46,104 nt of DNA from positions 1-46,104 of the forward strand of contig CAJUTC010000027.1 of assembly GCA_910589195.1 (NCBI GenBank), written 5' to 3'. The notes under the pieces are model-generated. The model had not been told where the DNA came from, ran no database searches, and was given only the letters and a program-made list of their open reading frames with translations. The stretch comes from an uncultured Lachnospiraceae bacterium. GTDB taxonomy: Bacteria; Bacillota; Clostridia; Lachnospirales; Lachnospiraceae. Of this stretch, positions 1 to 8,110 are shown in pieces. Numbering within the stretch: position 1 is the first letter of the stretch; each line of letters opens with the position of its first letter. The translations under genes and the position numbers were made by a program.

Positions 1-135
1 ATTAGAGAAAAGATAGAGGTCAATCCGAGTGAACCTGTTTACATACAGACAGTGGGGGCATGGGTTATCGGTTCAATAAAAATTTATGCAATGGTCTGTG
101 ATGGAAATATTTTGGATTGTTGCAATTATGTTTAA
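1..135 (+). pseudogene. 3' end of an OmpR/PhoB-type response regulator, frameshifted (partial)
   Basis: The frame open from base 1 reads IREKIEVNPSEPVYIQTV, the usual last helix and start of the wing hairpin of the winged-helix DNA-binding domain in OmpR-family response regulators. In the family this is followed by a WGxGYRF motif. Here the current frame instead runs into an unrelated tail ending at 135. Skipping to another frame after about base 50 gives GMGYRFNKNLCNGL and a stop at 99-101. The expected ending is therefore present but displaced by a one-base deletion in the G-run near 52-57. The gene is either decayed or carries a sequencing error; its body lies outside the window. Confidence 0.6.
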
Positions 136-144
136 GATGATAAA

Positions 145-190
145 CAGATAAAAACAAGGTGACAGATAAAAACAAGGTGACAGATAAAAC
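145..190. repeat. 18-bp tandem repeat, 2.5 copies
   Basis: Two identical 18-base units (145-162 and 163-180, cagataaaaacaaggtga) are followed by a partial third unit at 181-190. They sit between the response-regulator remnant and the next open stretch. No function is evident; slippage-type duplication is the simplest explanation. Confidence 0.8.
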
Positions 191-447
191 AGCAGACGCA
201 TGTAGTCAGGATTGTCTACCGGGGCATCTGGATAGATAAACGGAGGTGTGCGAAACAAAAAATCACCTGCTATGACCGTACCGAAGTATGGCAGTTTATG
301 GAACGGTGGAAACAGCAAAAGGCAGAAACAGGAGGAATCGAAGACTCATTGGATCATAAGGCAAGGGGAATCCCGCAAAGCAGGATTCGTTTTCGAGTCA
401 ATATGGAGTGTTATTTTTTCAGTTTCCGGATATACTTTTCAATATAG
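181..447 (+). other. coding-like open stretch without a clear start, unknown
   Basis: A stop-free frame of about 88 codons runs from a TGA at 178-180 to TAG at 445-447. The middle reads TCYDRTEVWQFMERWKQQ and then IPQSRIRFRVNMECY, with a mix of charged and aromatic residues that looks more like real protein than random sequence. The only early in-frame ATG is at about 299 and has no good ribosome binding site. I do not recognise a family. It may be a gene remnant lying between the decayed response regulator and the hydrolase gene. Confidence 0.25.
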
Positions 448-492
448 GGATTATGTTATGAACACGCTTGGAAGAAAATGGAGGGACGTTTC

Positions 493-1473
493 ATGTGTAC
501 AGCAGCAACCTACAAAACCAGGGACTTTTACTTTGGAAGAACATTGGATTACGAATATTCCTACGGAGAGGAGGTAACAGTAGCACCTCGTAATTATCCG
601 TTCTATTTTCGTGAAATGGGCTGTATGAGCCGGCATTATGCCATCATAGGCATGGCGCATATTGCCCAGGGCTACCCTCTCTTCTATGACGGGGTGAATG
701 AAAAGGGGCTGGCCATGGCAGGTCTAAACTTTGTCGGGAATGCCTGCTATCAGCCTTCTGTGCGCGGGCGGGAAAATATTGCGGTTTTTGAACTGATTCC
801 ATGGATTCTCGGAAGCTGTGCCACAGTAAAGGAATGCAGAGAACGGTTTAAAAAATTGAACATTACTAATCCACCCTTTAACGACAGCCTCCCAAGACCA
901 GAACTTCACTGGATCATAGCAGATAACGAGGAGGCAGTTACCCTTGAGGCAGTGGCAGGCGGCATCTACGTTTATGATAATCCTGTTGGAGTGCTGACCA
1001 ACAATCCGGCTTTTCCGGAACAGATGTTTCAGTTAAACAATTATATGAACCTATCGGCAAAGCCACCGCAGAATCATTTTGCGAAAAGCCTGCCTCTTAC
1101 AGCCTACAGCCAGGGAATGGGGGCATTAGGACTTCCGGGGGATTTATCTTCCCAGTCAAGATTTGTAAGGGCTTCCTTCGTGAAAATGAATTCGGTGTCA
1201 GGTGATTCAGAAACGGAGAGTGTGGGGCAGTTTTTTCATATCCTTGGCTCTGTGGAACAGCAAAATGGCTGCTGTGAGATAAAAGATGGGGAGTATGCGA
1301 AAACAATCTATACCTGTTGCTGCAATGCCACACAGGGGATTTATTATTACACAACCTATGGAAACCGGCAGATTACCGCGGTGGATATGCGTCGGGAGAA
1401 TGTGGATAAAAGGGACTTGAGCCATTACCCGCTGATTTGCCGGGAGCAGATCCGGCTTCAAAACGGAGCTTAG
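493..1473 (+). CDS. choloylglycine hydrolase family protein (bile salt hydrolase or related acylase)
   Basis: This is a 326-residue Ntn-hydrolase of the linear amide C-N hydrolase family, which includes bile salt hydrolase and penicillin V acylase. The start at 493 is chosen over the ATG at 478 because GGAGGG at 480-485 lies 7 bases before it and because it places Cys at position 2, the nucleophile exposed by Met removal. Other family residues are visible: Arg16 and Asp19 in FGRTLDYE, Asn79 in GLNFVGNA, an Asn in LTNNPAF and an Arg in SQSRFVRA. No signal peptide is present, so it should be cytoplasmic. Substrate (conjugated bile acids or another N-acyl amide) cannot be fixed from sequence alone. 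It is a single gene, with mobile-element debris downstream. Confidence 0.9.
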   Translation: MCTAATYKTRDFYFGRTLDYEYSYGEEVTVAPRNYPFYFREMGCMSRHYAIIGMAHIAQGYPLFYDGVNEKGLAMAGLNFVGNACYQPSVRGRENIAVFELIPWILGSCATVKECRERFKKLNITNPPFNDSLPRPELHWIIADNEEAVTLEAVAGGIYVYDNPVGVLTNNPAFPEQMFQLNNYMNLSAKPPQNHFAKSLPLTAYSQGMGALGLPGDLSSQSRFVRASFVKMNSVSGDSETESVGQFFHILGSVEQQNGCCEIKDGEYAKTIYTCCCNATQGIYYYTTYGNRQITAVDMRRENVDKRDLSHYPLICREQIRLQNGA

Positions 1474-1493
1474 GCATAAGATACAGGGCATGA

Positions 1494-1559
1494 ATTCAGG
1501 GATGCCAAATGCGCCCGCTAGACTTTTATTTATGGTGGTGCGACTGCTTGCGGGCGCAT
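1494..1559. repeat. dispersed palindromic repeat, copy 1
   Basis: The stretch attcagggatgccaaatgcg and its continuation recur in diverged form at 2928-2983. Copy 1 contains the 10-bp inverted repeat ATGCGCCCGC (1509-1518) and GCGGGCGCAT (1550-1559), enclosing a T-rich loop. The two copies differ at a paired position of the stem in a compensating way (C-G here, T-A in copy 2). Between them lie the IS110 remnant and the XRE gene. Confidence 0.75.
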
Positions 1560-1576
1560 GGGGGTTTACTTTGAAA

Positions 1577-1598
1577 GTTCAGCGCCCTTGCGCTGAAC
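1577..1598. repeat. perfect 9-bp hairpin (GTTCAGCGC / GCGCTGAAC)
   Basis: GTTCAGCGC at 1577-1585 and GCGCTGAAC at 1590-1598 enclose the loop CCTT. No U-tract follows on either strand, so it is not a standard intrinsic terminator. It adjoins palindromic repeat copy 1 and may belong to the same element. Confidence 0.7.
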
Positions 1599-1692
1599 TG
1601 CGCGAAAACGGGGCCGCGAAGCGAAAAAAGAGCAAACCATACCTATCAAGCTTTTTCGTTGCTTTTAAACTTGACTGAAAAACTTATGCGGC

Positions 1693-2334
1693 TTATGCGG
1701 CAACTACAGGGGCTTCCCGGCCAAGTGATTTTAATTTTTTTAGGTACGCATTAATCTTGCGTTTCCTGTTAAACTGATTGTAATAATCAGAACTTATATC
1801 TTTGAAAACCACACCATCCTTCAGGATGTGGTATATGGTTATCAGTATGGAATGTGCCACCGCAACGTACGCTCGTTTCTTCCCGAGATGCGCATTGATT
1901 CGTGCAAACTGTGCTGAGAAATACGATTTTTCGTTCTTGACCGCTGCATGGGCGCATATAACCAGGGTATCCCTCAGCAGGGCATTCAGCTCATTTAGAT
2001 GGTCCAGGATGTTCCTTGCGCTCTTGCCGTTGATGTCTGTAATGGTGCCGGAAATCTTGATGTTGGCGCCCTCCAGCATCTTCTGGAGCTGGTTCAGTTC
2101 CCGGTTGCGCTCCCCAACGAGGCTCTTGCGGTAACGGACCAGCTCCCTCAGTTCCCGCTGGTCCTTATCCGGGATGTAGCTTGCTGTAAGCAGGCCATGC
2201 TGCAGAAGATCCGCGCTCCATTCCGCATCCCTTACATCCGTCTTGCGCCCGGGAACCGCTTTCATATGGCGGGCATTGACCACCATAGCGCTTACCGGAA
2301 ACCTTTTGGAAATGAGCCTACTCATCTTGATAGT
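1693..2334 (-). pseudogene. IS110-family transposase, internally deleted and 5'-truncated
   Basis: The minus-strand product has the IS110 DEDD-domain segment VVNARHMKAVPGRKTDVRDA, followed by DLLQHGLL and SARNILDHL. It then jumps straight to the C-terminal part (ALLRDTLVICAHAAVKN, GKKRAYVAVAHSILITIYH, DYYNQF). The central stretch that normally carries the helix-hairpin-helix-like GVGxxTA region and the GN/RK motifs is missing. The N-terminal roughly 80 residues are also lost: similarity begins about where the XRE gene ends. About 210 residues remain of a usual 340-400, so it is inactive. It could still act as a recombination target. Confidence 0.85.
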
Positions 2335-2521
2335 GAGTTGCGATATCTTCAATGCTGCACTCTAAAATATTGCAGAGGGTATTAATGGTATGCATATTTA
2401 CTCCGCCGTTATGCTGCAGACGATAAATCAGCGATTTGCTGAAATGATATTCTTTATGCAAAGTGTATTTTGTAATCCCTTTTTTCTTCATGGTATCCCA
2501 TAATTTATCATATTTTATCAT
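2318..2521 (-). CDS. small XRE-type HTH transcriptional regulator
   Basis: This 67-residue protein is a stand-alone Cro/C1-type helix-turn-helix domain (MIKYDKLWDTMKKKGITKYT, then SKSLIYRLQHNGGVNMHTI and LCNILECSIEDI). It is of the short YozG-like class common in Clostridia. GAAAGG lies seven bases before the ATG. Its last codons overlap the start of the IS110 remnant, so the gene either received a slightly altered C-terminus (ATHYQDE) or simply ends at the insertion point. It is probably a DNA-binding repressor; the target is unknown. Confidence 0.75.
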   Translation of the reverse strand: MIKYDKLWDTMKKKGITKYTLHKEYHFSKSLIYRLQHNGGVNMHTINTLCNILECSIEDIATHYQDE

Positions 2522-2758
2522 TTAAAAACCTTTCTAATGATTGAACAAATGTTACAAAAATAGTTCCGTTCGGATAAGGATTATTATAGGTGAGGAAGAA
2601 AAAGTAACAAAGGTTCTGTTTTCGGAACTGATTTTTTGGCTTTTTATAGTTTTTTGCATGGAAATGCAATGGTTAAAATTTAGGAAAATCTGGTTAAATA
2701 TAAGACTAGAAAGCTTTAGAAGGGACTGATGCGACAAAAATATTACTGATTTGTCATA

Positions 2759-2786
2759 TTGACATTAGCAGAAAATATGGTAAAGT
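2759..2786 (+). promoter_or_regulatory. candidate sigma-A promoter
   Basis: TTGACA at 2759-2764 is separated by 16 bases from TAAAGT at 2781-2786. The transcript would begin just before the 2800-2815 hairpin and could read through to larB at 3113. Confidence 0.45.
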
Positions 2787-2927
2787 TTTTACATATAGTG
2801 CCTGCAGAAGCAGGCCAGGCAGCAGAAGCTGTGCAGGTCTATCCTGATGATATGGAACATAAAAACAAAATAATGTTTGTGCGCTGTTTGGTTAATGATT
2901 TGTTTTGCAGACCAATGGGCGGTATCG

Positions 2928-2983
2928 ATTCAGGGATGCCAAACGCGCCTGCCAGACTTTTATGTGTGGTGGTGCCAGGCGCA
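2928..2983. repeat. dispersed palindromic repeat, copy 2
   Basis: It shares attcagggatgccaaa, then gacttttat and ggtggtgc, with copy 1 at 1494-1559. The stem is GCGCCTG (2945-2951) and CAGGCGC (2976-2982). The copy is shorter than copy 1 by about 7 bases before the right arm. The stem change is compensated on both arms. Confidence 0.75.
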
Positions 2984-3112
2984 TGCAGATTTACTGGGCC
3001 ATCCCACAAAACACAGAGGAAGAAATAAGCTATGAAAGCATGGATCTGCCAGAAGGCGGGATGTTTTGGTAGCTTTTTGTCTTCTTATGCGAACGGTTAA
3101 AGGAAATTAATT

Positions 3113-3865
3113 ATGGACATGATACAAATATTAGAAGAAGTAAAAAGCGGCGTTTTGACAGTAGAAGAGGCAGCGGCGTGTTTCAAACAAGGAACCTTTG
3201 AAGAAATGGGGTATGCAAAGCTGGATACTGGAAGGAAATCTAGAACCGGATTTGCGGAAGTGGTATTTTGCAGCAAAAAGGAGGACTCCCATTTGCTCCA
3301 TATTTACAGCCAGCTTTATGAAAAAGAGGGGGAAGTGTTGGGAACCAGGGCTTCGAAGGAACAGTATGAACTTATCCGAAGCCGGTTTCCGATGGCGCAG
3401 TACGATCCAATTTCTGGGATCCTGAAAATTGAGAAGGCTGGAAAGGAACGGATCGGGAAAATTGCGGTCTGCACCGCAGGGACAGCGGATATTTCGGTGG
3501 CAGAAGAGGCGGCTCAGACAGCGGAATACTTTGGAACTTACGTGGAACGGATTTATGATGTAGGTGTCAGCGGTCTTCACCGTCTTTTGTCAAAGCTTGA
3601 GCGGATTCAGGAAGCAAATTGCGTAGTAGCCGTAGCCGGAATGGAAGGAGCGCTGGCCAGTGTAATCGGAGGTCTTGTAAGCCGCCCGGTAATAGCGGTT
3701 CCCACATCAGTAGGATACGGCGCAAATTTTCATGGACTTTCAGCGCTTTTAACCATGATTAATTCCTGTGCTAACGGAATTGCTGTAGTTAATATTGATA
3801 ATGGTTACGGAGCCGGTTATATGGCGACTCAGATCAATCGTCTGGCAGTGGGAAAGGGTCTGTAA
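3113..3865 (+). CDS. larB: nickel pincer cofactor biosynthesis protein LarB
   Basis: LarB carboxylates and hydrolyses nicotinic acid adenine dinucleotide to give pyridinium-3,5-biscarboxylate mononucleotide, the first step towards the nickel-pincer nucleotide. The 250-residue product is of normal length. The C-terminal half is the AIR-carboxylase (PurE-like) domain, with TAGTADISVAEEAA, the VVAVAGMEGALASVIGGL stretch and PVIAVPTSVGYG. Cys219 in NSCANG corresponds to the family's catalytic cysteine. larC follows 83 bases downstream. Neither larE nor a lactate-racemase-like larA is in the window. Confidence 0.93.
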   Translation: MDMIQILEEVKSGVLTVEEAAACFKQGTFEEMGYAKLDTGRKSRTGFAEVVFCSKKEDSHLLHIYSQLYEKEGEVLGTRASKEQYELIRSRFPMAQYDPISGILKIEKAGKERIGKIAVCTAGTADISVAEEAAQTAEYFGTYVERIYDVGVSGLHRLLSKLERIQEANCVVAVAGMEGALASVIGGLVSRPVIAVPTSVGYGANFHGLSALLTMINSCANGIAVVNIDNGYGAGYMATQINRLAVGKGL

Positions 3866-3948
3866 GATGATAAAAAGGAAATATATAGTGAGGAAACATA
3901 AATTTTTGTAAAGGTTCAGAGCGCTTTTCAAAATAACGGAGGATAAAA

Positions 3949-5247
3949 ATGGGACGTAAATTGTATTTAGAATGTTATTCCGGGATCAGCGGTGACATGA
4001 TGGTAGCTTCCCTTCTTGATTTAGGGGCAGATCAGGCAGTTCTTGGGAACACATTAAACAGCCTTAAGATAAAAGGGTTTCAAACTCAGGTTTCCAGAGT
4101 GAAAAAATCCGGGATAGACGCCTGCGATTTTAATGTGATTTTGGACGCGGAACATGAAAGCCATGATCATGATATGGAATATCTCCACGGCCACCACCAT
4201 GATCATGAAGAAATCCATGGCCACGGTCACCATCATGAGGAAATCCACAGCCACCACAATAATCATGAAGAAATCTATTCCCACAGCCATGAGCACAGAG
4301 GGATGAAAGAGATCCGGCTCCTGATCCAGCAGGCGGATATGACAGAAGGGGCAAGAACGTTGGCTCTTACAATTTTTGAAATTCTTGCAAAGGCGGAGGC
4401 AAAAGCCCACAATGTGCCAGAAGATGAAGTACATTTTCATGAAGTGGGAGCTGTAGATTCAATTGTGGATATTATAGCGACTGCTGTGTGTATGGATAAC
4501 CTGGATATAACAGAAACCATTATACCGGTTCTGTGTGAGGGGCAGGGAACCATCCGCTGCCAGCATGGAATCCTTCCGGTTCCGGTTCCGGCCGTTGTAA
4601 ATATTGTACAAGCTTACAAGCTTCCAATTCAGATTGTGGAGGCTCAGGGCGAATTTGTCACCCCTACAGGGGCGGCGATTGCGGCTGCGATTAGGACGGG
4701 ACAGAAGCTGCCAGAGAAATTTTCGGTTGAAAAAATCGGAATCGGGGCAGGAAAACGCAAGTATGAACGTCCTGGGATTTTAAGAGCCATGTTGATTTTG
4801 GAGGAACTTCCCGACAGGGATTTGATCTGTAAATTAGAAACCAATATTGACGACTGTACAGGGGAGAACTTAGGGTATGTAATGGAGCGTTTGTTTGAGG
4901 AAGGCGCTCGGGACGTCCATTTTACTCCTGTATATATGAAAAAAAACCGTCCTGCTTGGCAGTTAAATGTGATTTGCTGCCAGGAGGATCGGGAAAAGCT
5001 GGAACAGATCATATTCCGGGAAACGACCACCATCGGAATCCGCCGTATTCATATGGAGAGAACTGTGCTAAATCGAGAGCAGAAGATGGTGACCACTCTG
5101 ATAGGGGATGTAAAAGTAAAAGCATGTCAGGTTGACGGAAGTTGGCGGTATTATCCAGAGTATGAAAGCGTGGCGCGGCTATCCAGGGAAAAGAAACTTC
5201 CATATATGGAAGTGTATCAAATGGCTATGGAACGCGTCATGCAGTAA
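3949..5247 (+). CDS. larC: nickel pincer cofactor biosynthesis protein LarC (nickel insertion)
   Basis: LarC inserts nickel into the sulfurated pincer precursor in a CTP-dependent reaction. The 432-residue protein begins with YLECYSGISGDMMVASLLDLGADQ, typical of the family (former DUF111). A His-rich metal-binding stretch at about residues 65-110 has repeated HGHHH, HEEIH and HSHEH blocks. The conserved VHFHEVGAVDSIVDI and FVTPTGAAI follow. It is one continuous frame, whereas the Lactobacillus plantarum gene needs a programmed frameshift to join LarC1 and LarC2. A ribosome binding site (ACGGAGGA) precedes the ATG. It likely forms one transcript with larB. Confidence 0.93.
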   Translation: MGRKLYLECYSGISGDMMVASLLDLGADQAVLGNTLNSLKIKGFQTQVSRVKKSGIDACDFNVILDAEHESHDHDMEYLHGHHHDHEEIHGHGHHHEEIHSHHNNHEEIYSHSHEHRGMKEIRLLIQQADMTEGARTLALTIFEILAKAEAKAHNVPEDEVHFHEVGAVDSIVDIIATAVCMDNLDITETIIPVLCEGQGTIRCQHGILPVPVPAVVNIVQAYKLPIQIVEAQGEFVTPTGAAIAAAIRTGQKLPEKFSVEKIGIGAGKRKYERPGILRAMLILEELPDRDLICKLETNIDDCTGENLGYVMERLFEEGARDVHFTPVYMKKNRPAWQLNVICCQEDREKLEQIIFRETTTIGIRRIHMERTVLNREQKMVTTLIGDVKVKACQVDGSWRYYPEYESVARLSREKKLPYMEVYQMAMERVMQ

Positions 5248-5271
5248 AGCACGTATAAAAGGGGGAGCATA

Positions 5272-7026
5272 ATGCAAGAACAGATATTTTCGGATTTAAT
5301 CAGCAGGTATTCCGGTATTTCTTCTATGATAAGGGAATATTCGTATCAGGAAGTACTTGGACAGGCCTCAAAACTGTTTTCGGTTCCAGCCAGCGAACTG
5401 GAACAAATTCCGCTTAAAGCTTGTCAGCGGGATGGAAGAGGGGCTTCCTATCAAACCGTTTTAAGGGATGTGTTTAAGAATATTGCTTTTTACGACTGGA
5501 CATTTGAGCAACTGGCAGATGAAACCTCAAAACTGATATTTGGAAGACTGACCCAGTATCAGGTCCTTCCGGATCCGCTGTTCTTAGAGCAAATCCCGGT
5601 GGATCAAAATCCACTTTCCTTTGAAAAACCAGAAGGGGAAGAAATCCATTCTCCGATTTTAAAACTTAAAGAAGGGATCCCTGCCTTGCTTAAGGCCAAG
5701 AAACAGATTGAAAAGGAAACGCCTATGCTTATTATTGACGCAGGCCATGATTTTAGCGATTTCTGGGAAATCCCCAGGCTTTTGCATGTGATTAATCCCA
5801 ACTACCAGTTTTATCTCAGATGTCGCCAAAGCATTCCGGAGCGGAAGCTTGATTATTATGCGGTTCCCATTCCAAAAACTTTGGCTGCTATTTCAGGCGC
5901 GGGTCGTAAAAGGCGGATAGTGGCCATGGCTCCGTATGAGCGGGGATGGAGCAATGTAGAACTGGTAAAAGACTGCGGATTGATTCCCTACCTTTTATAT
6001 AAAAACCATGGGTGTGACGCGGTGATGGTTGGCGCCCAGGGTGGCCCTTACCCCTATTTGGAGGAATATGTGAAAGGGGTTAAAATGGAATTTCTTCCTG
6101 AGGGTGGTGAGGAGGTAAAACGGGACTATATTAAAAGAAACGCAAAAGAGATTGACGGCCTGATTATTAGAGGCTGTTATCCCACAAATGTTGATGTAGC
6201 AAGATTTTATAAACACTATAACCCGAACGGGCGGATTTATATCGGGTTAGATGCAAACAGCTATTGGATGGATCGAATTCCCTGGTATGAGGAGTGGTTT
6301 ACTGAATTTTTAGATTGCTGCGATGTGATCGCCACCTCCTGTAAAGCAATGCAAAACCACTTGAATCAAAAATGGCCCTGGAAAATCCAGCTAATCCCCA
6401 ATGGCTACTATAATTTTGGCCCAGATCCCAAGGGTCTTCCTGATTTTGAAAAGAAGGAAAACCAAATCCTTACAGTTGCAAGAATCGGAGCGCCTCAAAA
6501 GGCAACCCAGGTGCTATTGGAAGCCTTTGGTCTTATTGCCCAGGAAATACCAGAGTGGAAGCTTTGCCTTGTTGGGTCGGTAGAACCAGAATTTAACATT
6601 TATTTCCAGCAGTATTTGGAACGATTCCCGGATTTGAATGATCGGGTTTGTTTAAAAGGCTCCATCCAAGATCGGGATCGGCTGTTTTCCCAGTACGAAC
6701 GATCAAAAATTTTTGCTCTTCCTTCCGCTTTTGAAGGCGGTACGCCCAATGTTATAGCGGAAGCCTTACATGCTGGCTGTGTTCTGGCAGTATCCCGGTT
6801 TGACGCATATGCAGAAGCCATTGACGACGGCAGATGTGGCATGGCGGCAGATGTGGGGGATATCCAGGGGTATGCCTGTATATTACTGCAGCTATGCCAA
6901 AGCAGCCGTTTAAAGGAAATGTCCCATCACGCTTACCAATATGGAAGAGCGCATTTTGATATGGAAAAGATTGTAGCCAGATTAAACGAAATGATGTTTG
7001 GGGGAGATGAAATATGGGAGAGCTGA
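5272..7026 (+). CDS. GT4-type (GT-B fold) glycosyltransferase
   Basis: This 584-residue protein has a roughly 200-residue N-terminal part that I do not recognise, followed by a glycosyl-transferase group 1 architecture. Visible pieces are GLDANSYWMDR and CDVIATSCKAM in the acceptor half; QLIPNGYYNFGP at the domain linker; ILTVARIGAPQKATQVLLEA; and the nucleotide-sugar half ending FALPSAFEGGTPNVIAEAL. It starts 24 bases after larC with GGGGGAG before the ATG. Its stop overlaps the next gene, so the two are translationally coupled. No membrane segments or signal are seen. Sugar donor and acceptor are unknown, and a role in surface-glycan or protein glycosylation is only inference. Confidence 0.85.
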   Translation: MQEQIFSDLISRYSGISSMIREYSYQEVLGQASKLFSVPASELEQIPLKACQRDGRGASYQTVLRDVFKNIAFYDWTFEQLADETSKLIFGRLTQYQVLPDPLFLEQIPVDQNPLSFEKPEGEEIHSPILKLKEGIPALLKAKKQIEKETPMLIIDAGHDFSDFWEIPRLLHVINPNYQFYLRCRQSIPERKLDYYAVPIPKTLAAISGAGRKRRIVAMAPYERGWSNVELVKDCGLIPYLLYKNHGCDAVMVGAQGGPYPYLEEYVKGVKMEFLPEGGEEVKRDYIKRNAKEIDGLIIRGCYPTNVDVARFYKHYNPNGRIYIGLDANSYWMDRIPWYEEWFTEFLDCCDVIATSCKAMQNHLNQKWPWKIQLIPNGYYNFGPDPKGLPDFEKKENQILTVARIGAPQKATQVLLEAFGLIAQEIPEWKLCLVGSVEPEFNIYFQQYLERFPDLNDRVCLKGSIQDRDRLFSQYERSKIFALPSAFEGGTPNVIAEALHAGCVLAVSRFDAYAEAIDDGRCGMAADVGDIQGYACILLQLCQSSRLKEMSHHAYQYGRAHFDMEKIVARLNEMMFGGDEIWES

Positions 7027-7952
7027 ATTTTAAAGATAATGTACTATCCTATACCGAAAGCGGGCAAACGGAAGTCCTGATCAATTTTAATCATATTGTT
7101 GCCAATAAAAGCCGGGTTCCTATGAATTCCATAACGGAAGACACTCTGGTGATGCAGGACTTTATTGGACATTTGACTGATGGGCATGAGGAATTGGCCG
7201 GAGGGATAGAGGAAGCAGAAAACGTCCAGGAAAATCTGTTAATCAATATTTTGCTGATTTCCGCCTTAATCCCCACTTCCCTTCCGGTTAAAGTAGTAGA
7301 ACTTGGGTGCACCAACGGCATTTTAAGCTATTACCTGGCTTCGGTTTTAGGCCGTTTTCACCCGGATTCTTCGCTATGTTGTGTATCGGATGTGATTGGC
7401 AACAGCAGCGAAAATCAATGGCTTGATAAAATCACATTAGCCACACAGGTACCTAAGCTTTCTATGCTGGCGTCAGATTATGATGATACCCAGTTAGCAG
7501 GAAATCATTTTGATATTGTTCTGATAAATGGAACCGTAAATTTTCAATATCCGGAAGCTGTAATAAAAGAAGCAGAGCGTCTGGCAAAAAAGGGGGGGCT
7601 GATTATCTGCTATACAAGCAATTCCCCCTTGCTGGGGCATTGCTTCCAAATGCATTTTCCGGAACGGAAAGAATACTGCCTAAAGGCCAATATTAAGGTT
7701 ATGACAGCAGAATGCGGCCTGGAAGTTTGGGAAAAACAAGAAGTAGATCGGTGGCAGGCAGAAGTGGAAGAGTGTCTAAAGCAAGCAAAGACCATGATGG
7801 ATTCAAAACCGGAAGCAGAAGAAATTCGCCGGATGACAGCAAAAATAGAACGCTATACAGCCCAGGCCATGGATATGGGAGAGCTGGATTGGAAAATACG
7901 GCTGATTGATGAGAAAGAGCTGCTTCTTGATTATATGCTAGAGCATGTATGA
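7014..7952 (+). CDS. class I SAM-dependent methyltransferase-like protein
   Basis: This 312-residue protein has a Rossmann-type methyltransferase core. VKVVELGCTNGILSYYLASV at about residues 88-107 is motif I, HFDIVLINGTVNFQYPEAVI resembles motif IV, and EAERLAKKGGLIICYTS the post-motif strand. The C-terminal 90 residues are helical and charged (coiled-coil-like). It overlaps the glycosyltransferase stop by 13 bases, so the two probably act on the same product. Substrate unknown; a catalytic role is likely but the first motif is slightly atypical. Confidence 0.7.
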   Translation: MGELNFKDNVLSYTESGQTEVLINFNHIVANKSRVPMNSITEDTLVMQDFIGHLTDGHEELAGGIEEAENVQENLLINILLISALIPTSLPVKVVELGCTNGILSYYLASVLGRFHPDSSLCCVSDVIGNSSENQWLDKITLATQVPKLSMLASDYDDTQLAGNHFDIVLINGTVNFQYPEAVIKEAERLAKKGGLIICYTSNSPLLGHCFQMHFPERKEYCLKANIKVMTAECGLEVWEKQEVDRWQAEVEECLKQAKTMMDSKPEAEEIRRMTAKIERYTAQAMDMGELDWKIRLIDEKELLLDYMLEHV

Positions 7953-8110
7953 ATCTTTATTCCTGCCATCTGTACATCCATTTGCGGTATCGTTGTCCTT
8001 ATTTGGCCAGCGCAAATGATACGACTTCTTTATTTGGGATAAATTTCCTGCCAAGTGTAATGAATATTTTAAATTGATAGAAGATAGAAAGACGAAAAAT
8101 AAAATTGATT

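Larger units (their letters stand above)
1474..1692. other. 219-bp non-coding stretch with palindromic elements
   Basis: Between the hydrolase and the transposase remnant lie a dispersed palindromic repeat (1494-1559) and a separate perfect hairpin (1577-1598). Short open frames here are formed by the repeats and have no ribosome binding sites. No recognisable gene. Confidence 0.6.
2522..3112. other. 591-bp intergenic region upstream of larB
   Basis: No convincing gene is present. The region holds the XRE promoter side, a plus-strand promoter candidate (2759-2786), a small GCCTGC-AGAA-GCAGGC hairpin at 2800-2815, palindromic repeat copy 2 (2928-2983) and a short coding-like end near 3017-3070 (SYESMDLPEGGMFW then stop) that may be a gene remnant. 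Short open frames over the repeat have no ribosome binding sites. Confidence 0.5.

Noticed and set aside
2759..3028. 89-codon plus-strand frame
   Set aside because: No ribosome binding site, and half of it is palindromic repeat copy 2. The matching 1490-1678 frame arises the same way from copy 1.
4054..4440. Minus-strand frames opposite larC rich in Val, Ala, Met and Gly
   Set aside because: They are shadows of the His-rich tract (CAT/CAC codons) of larC.
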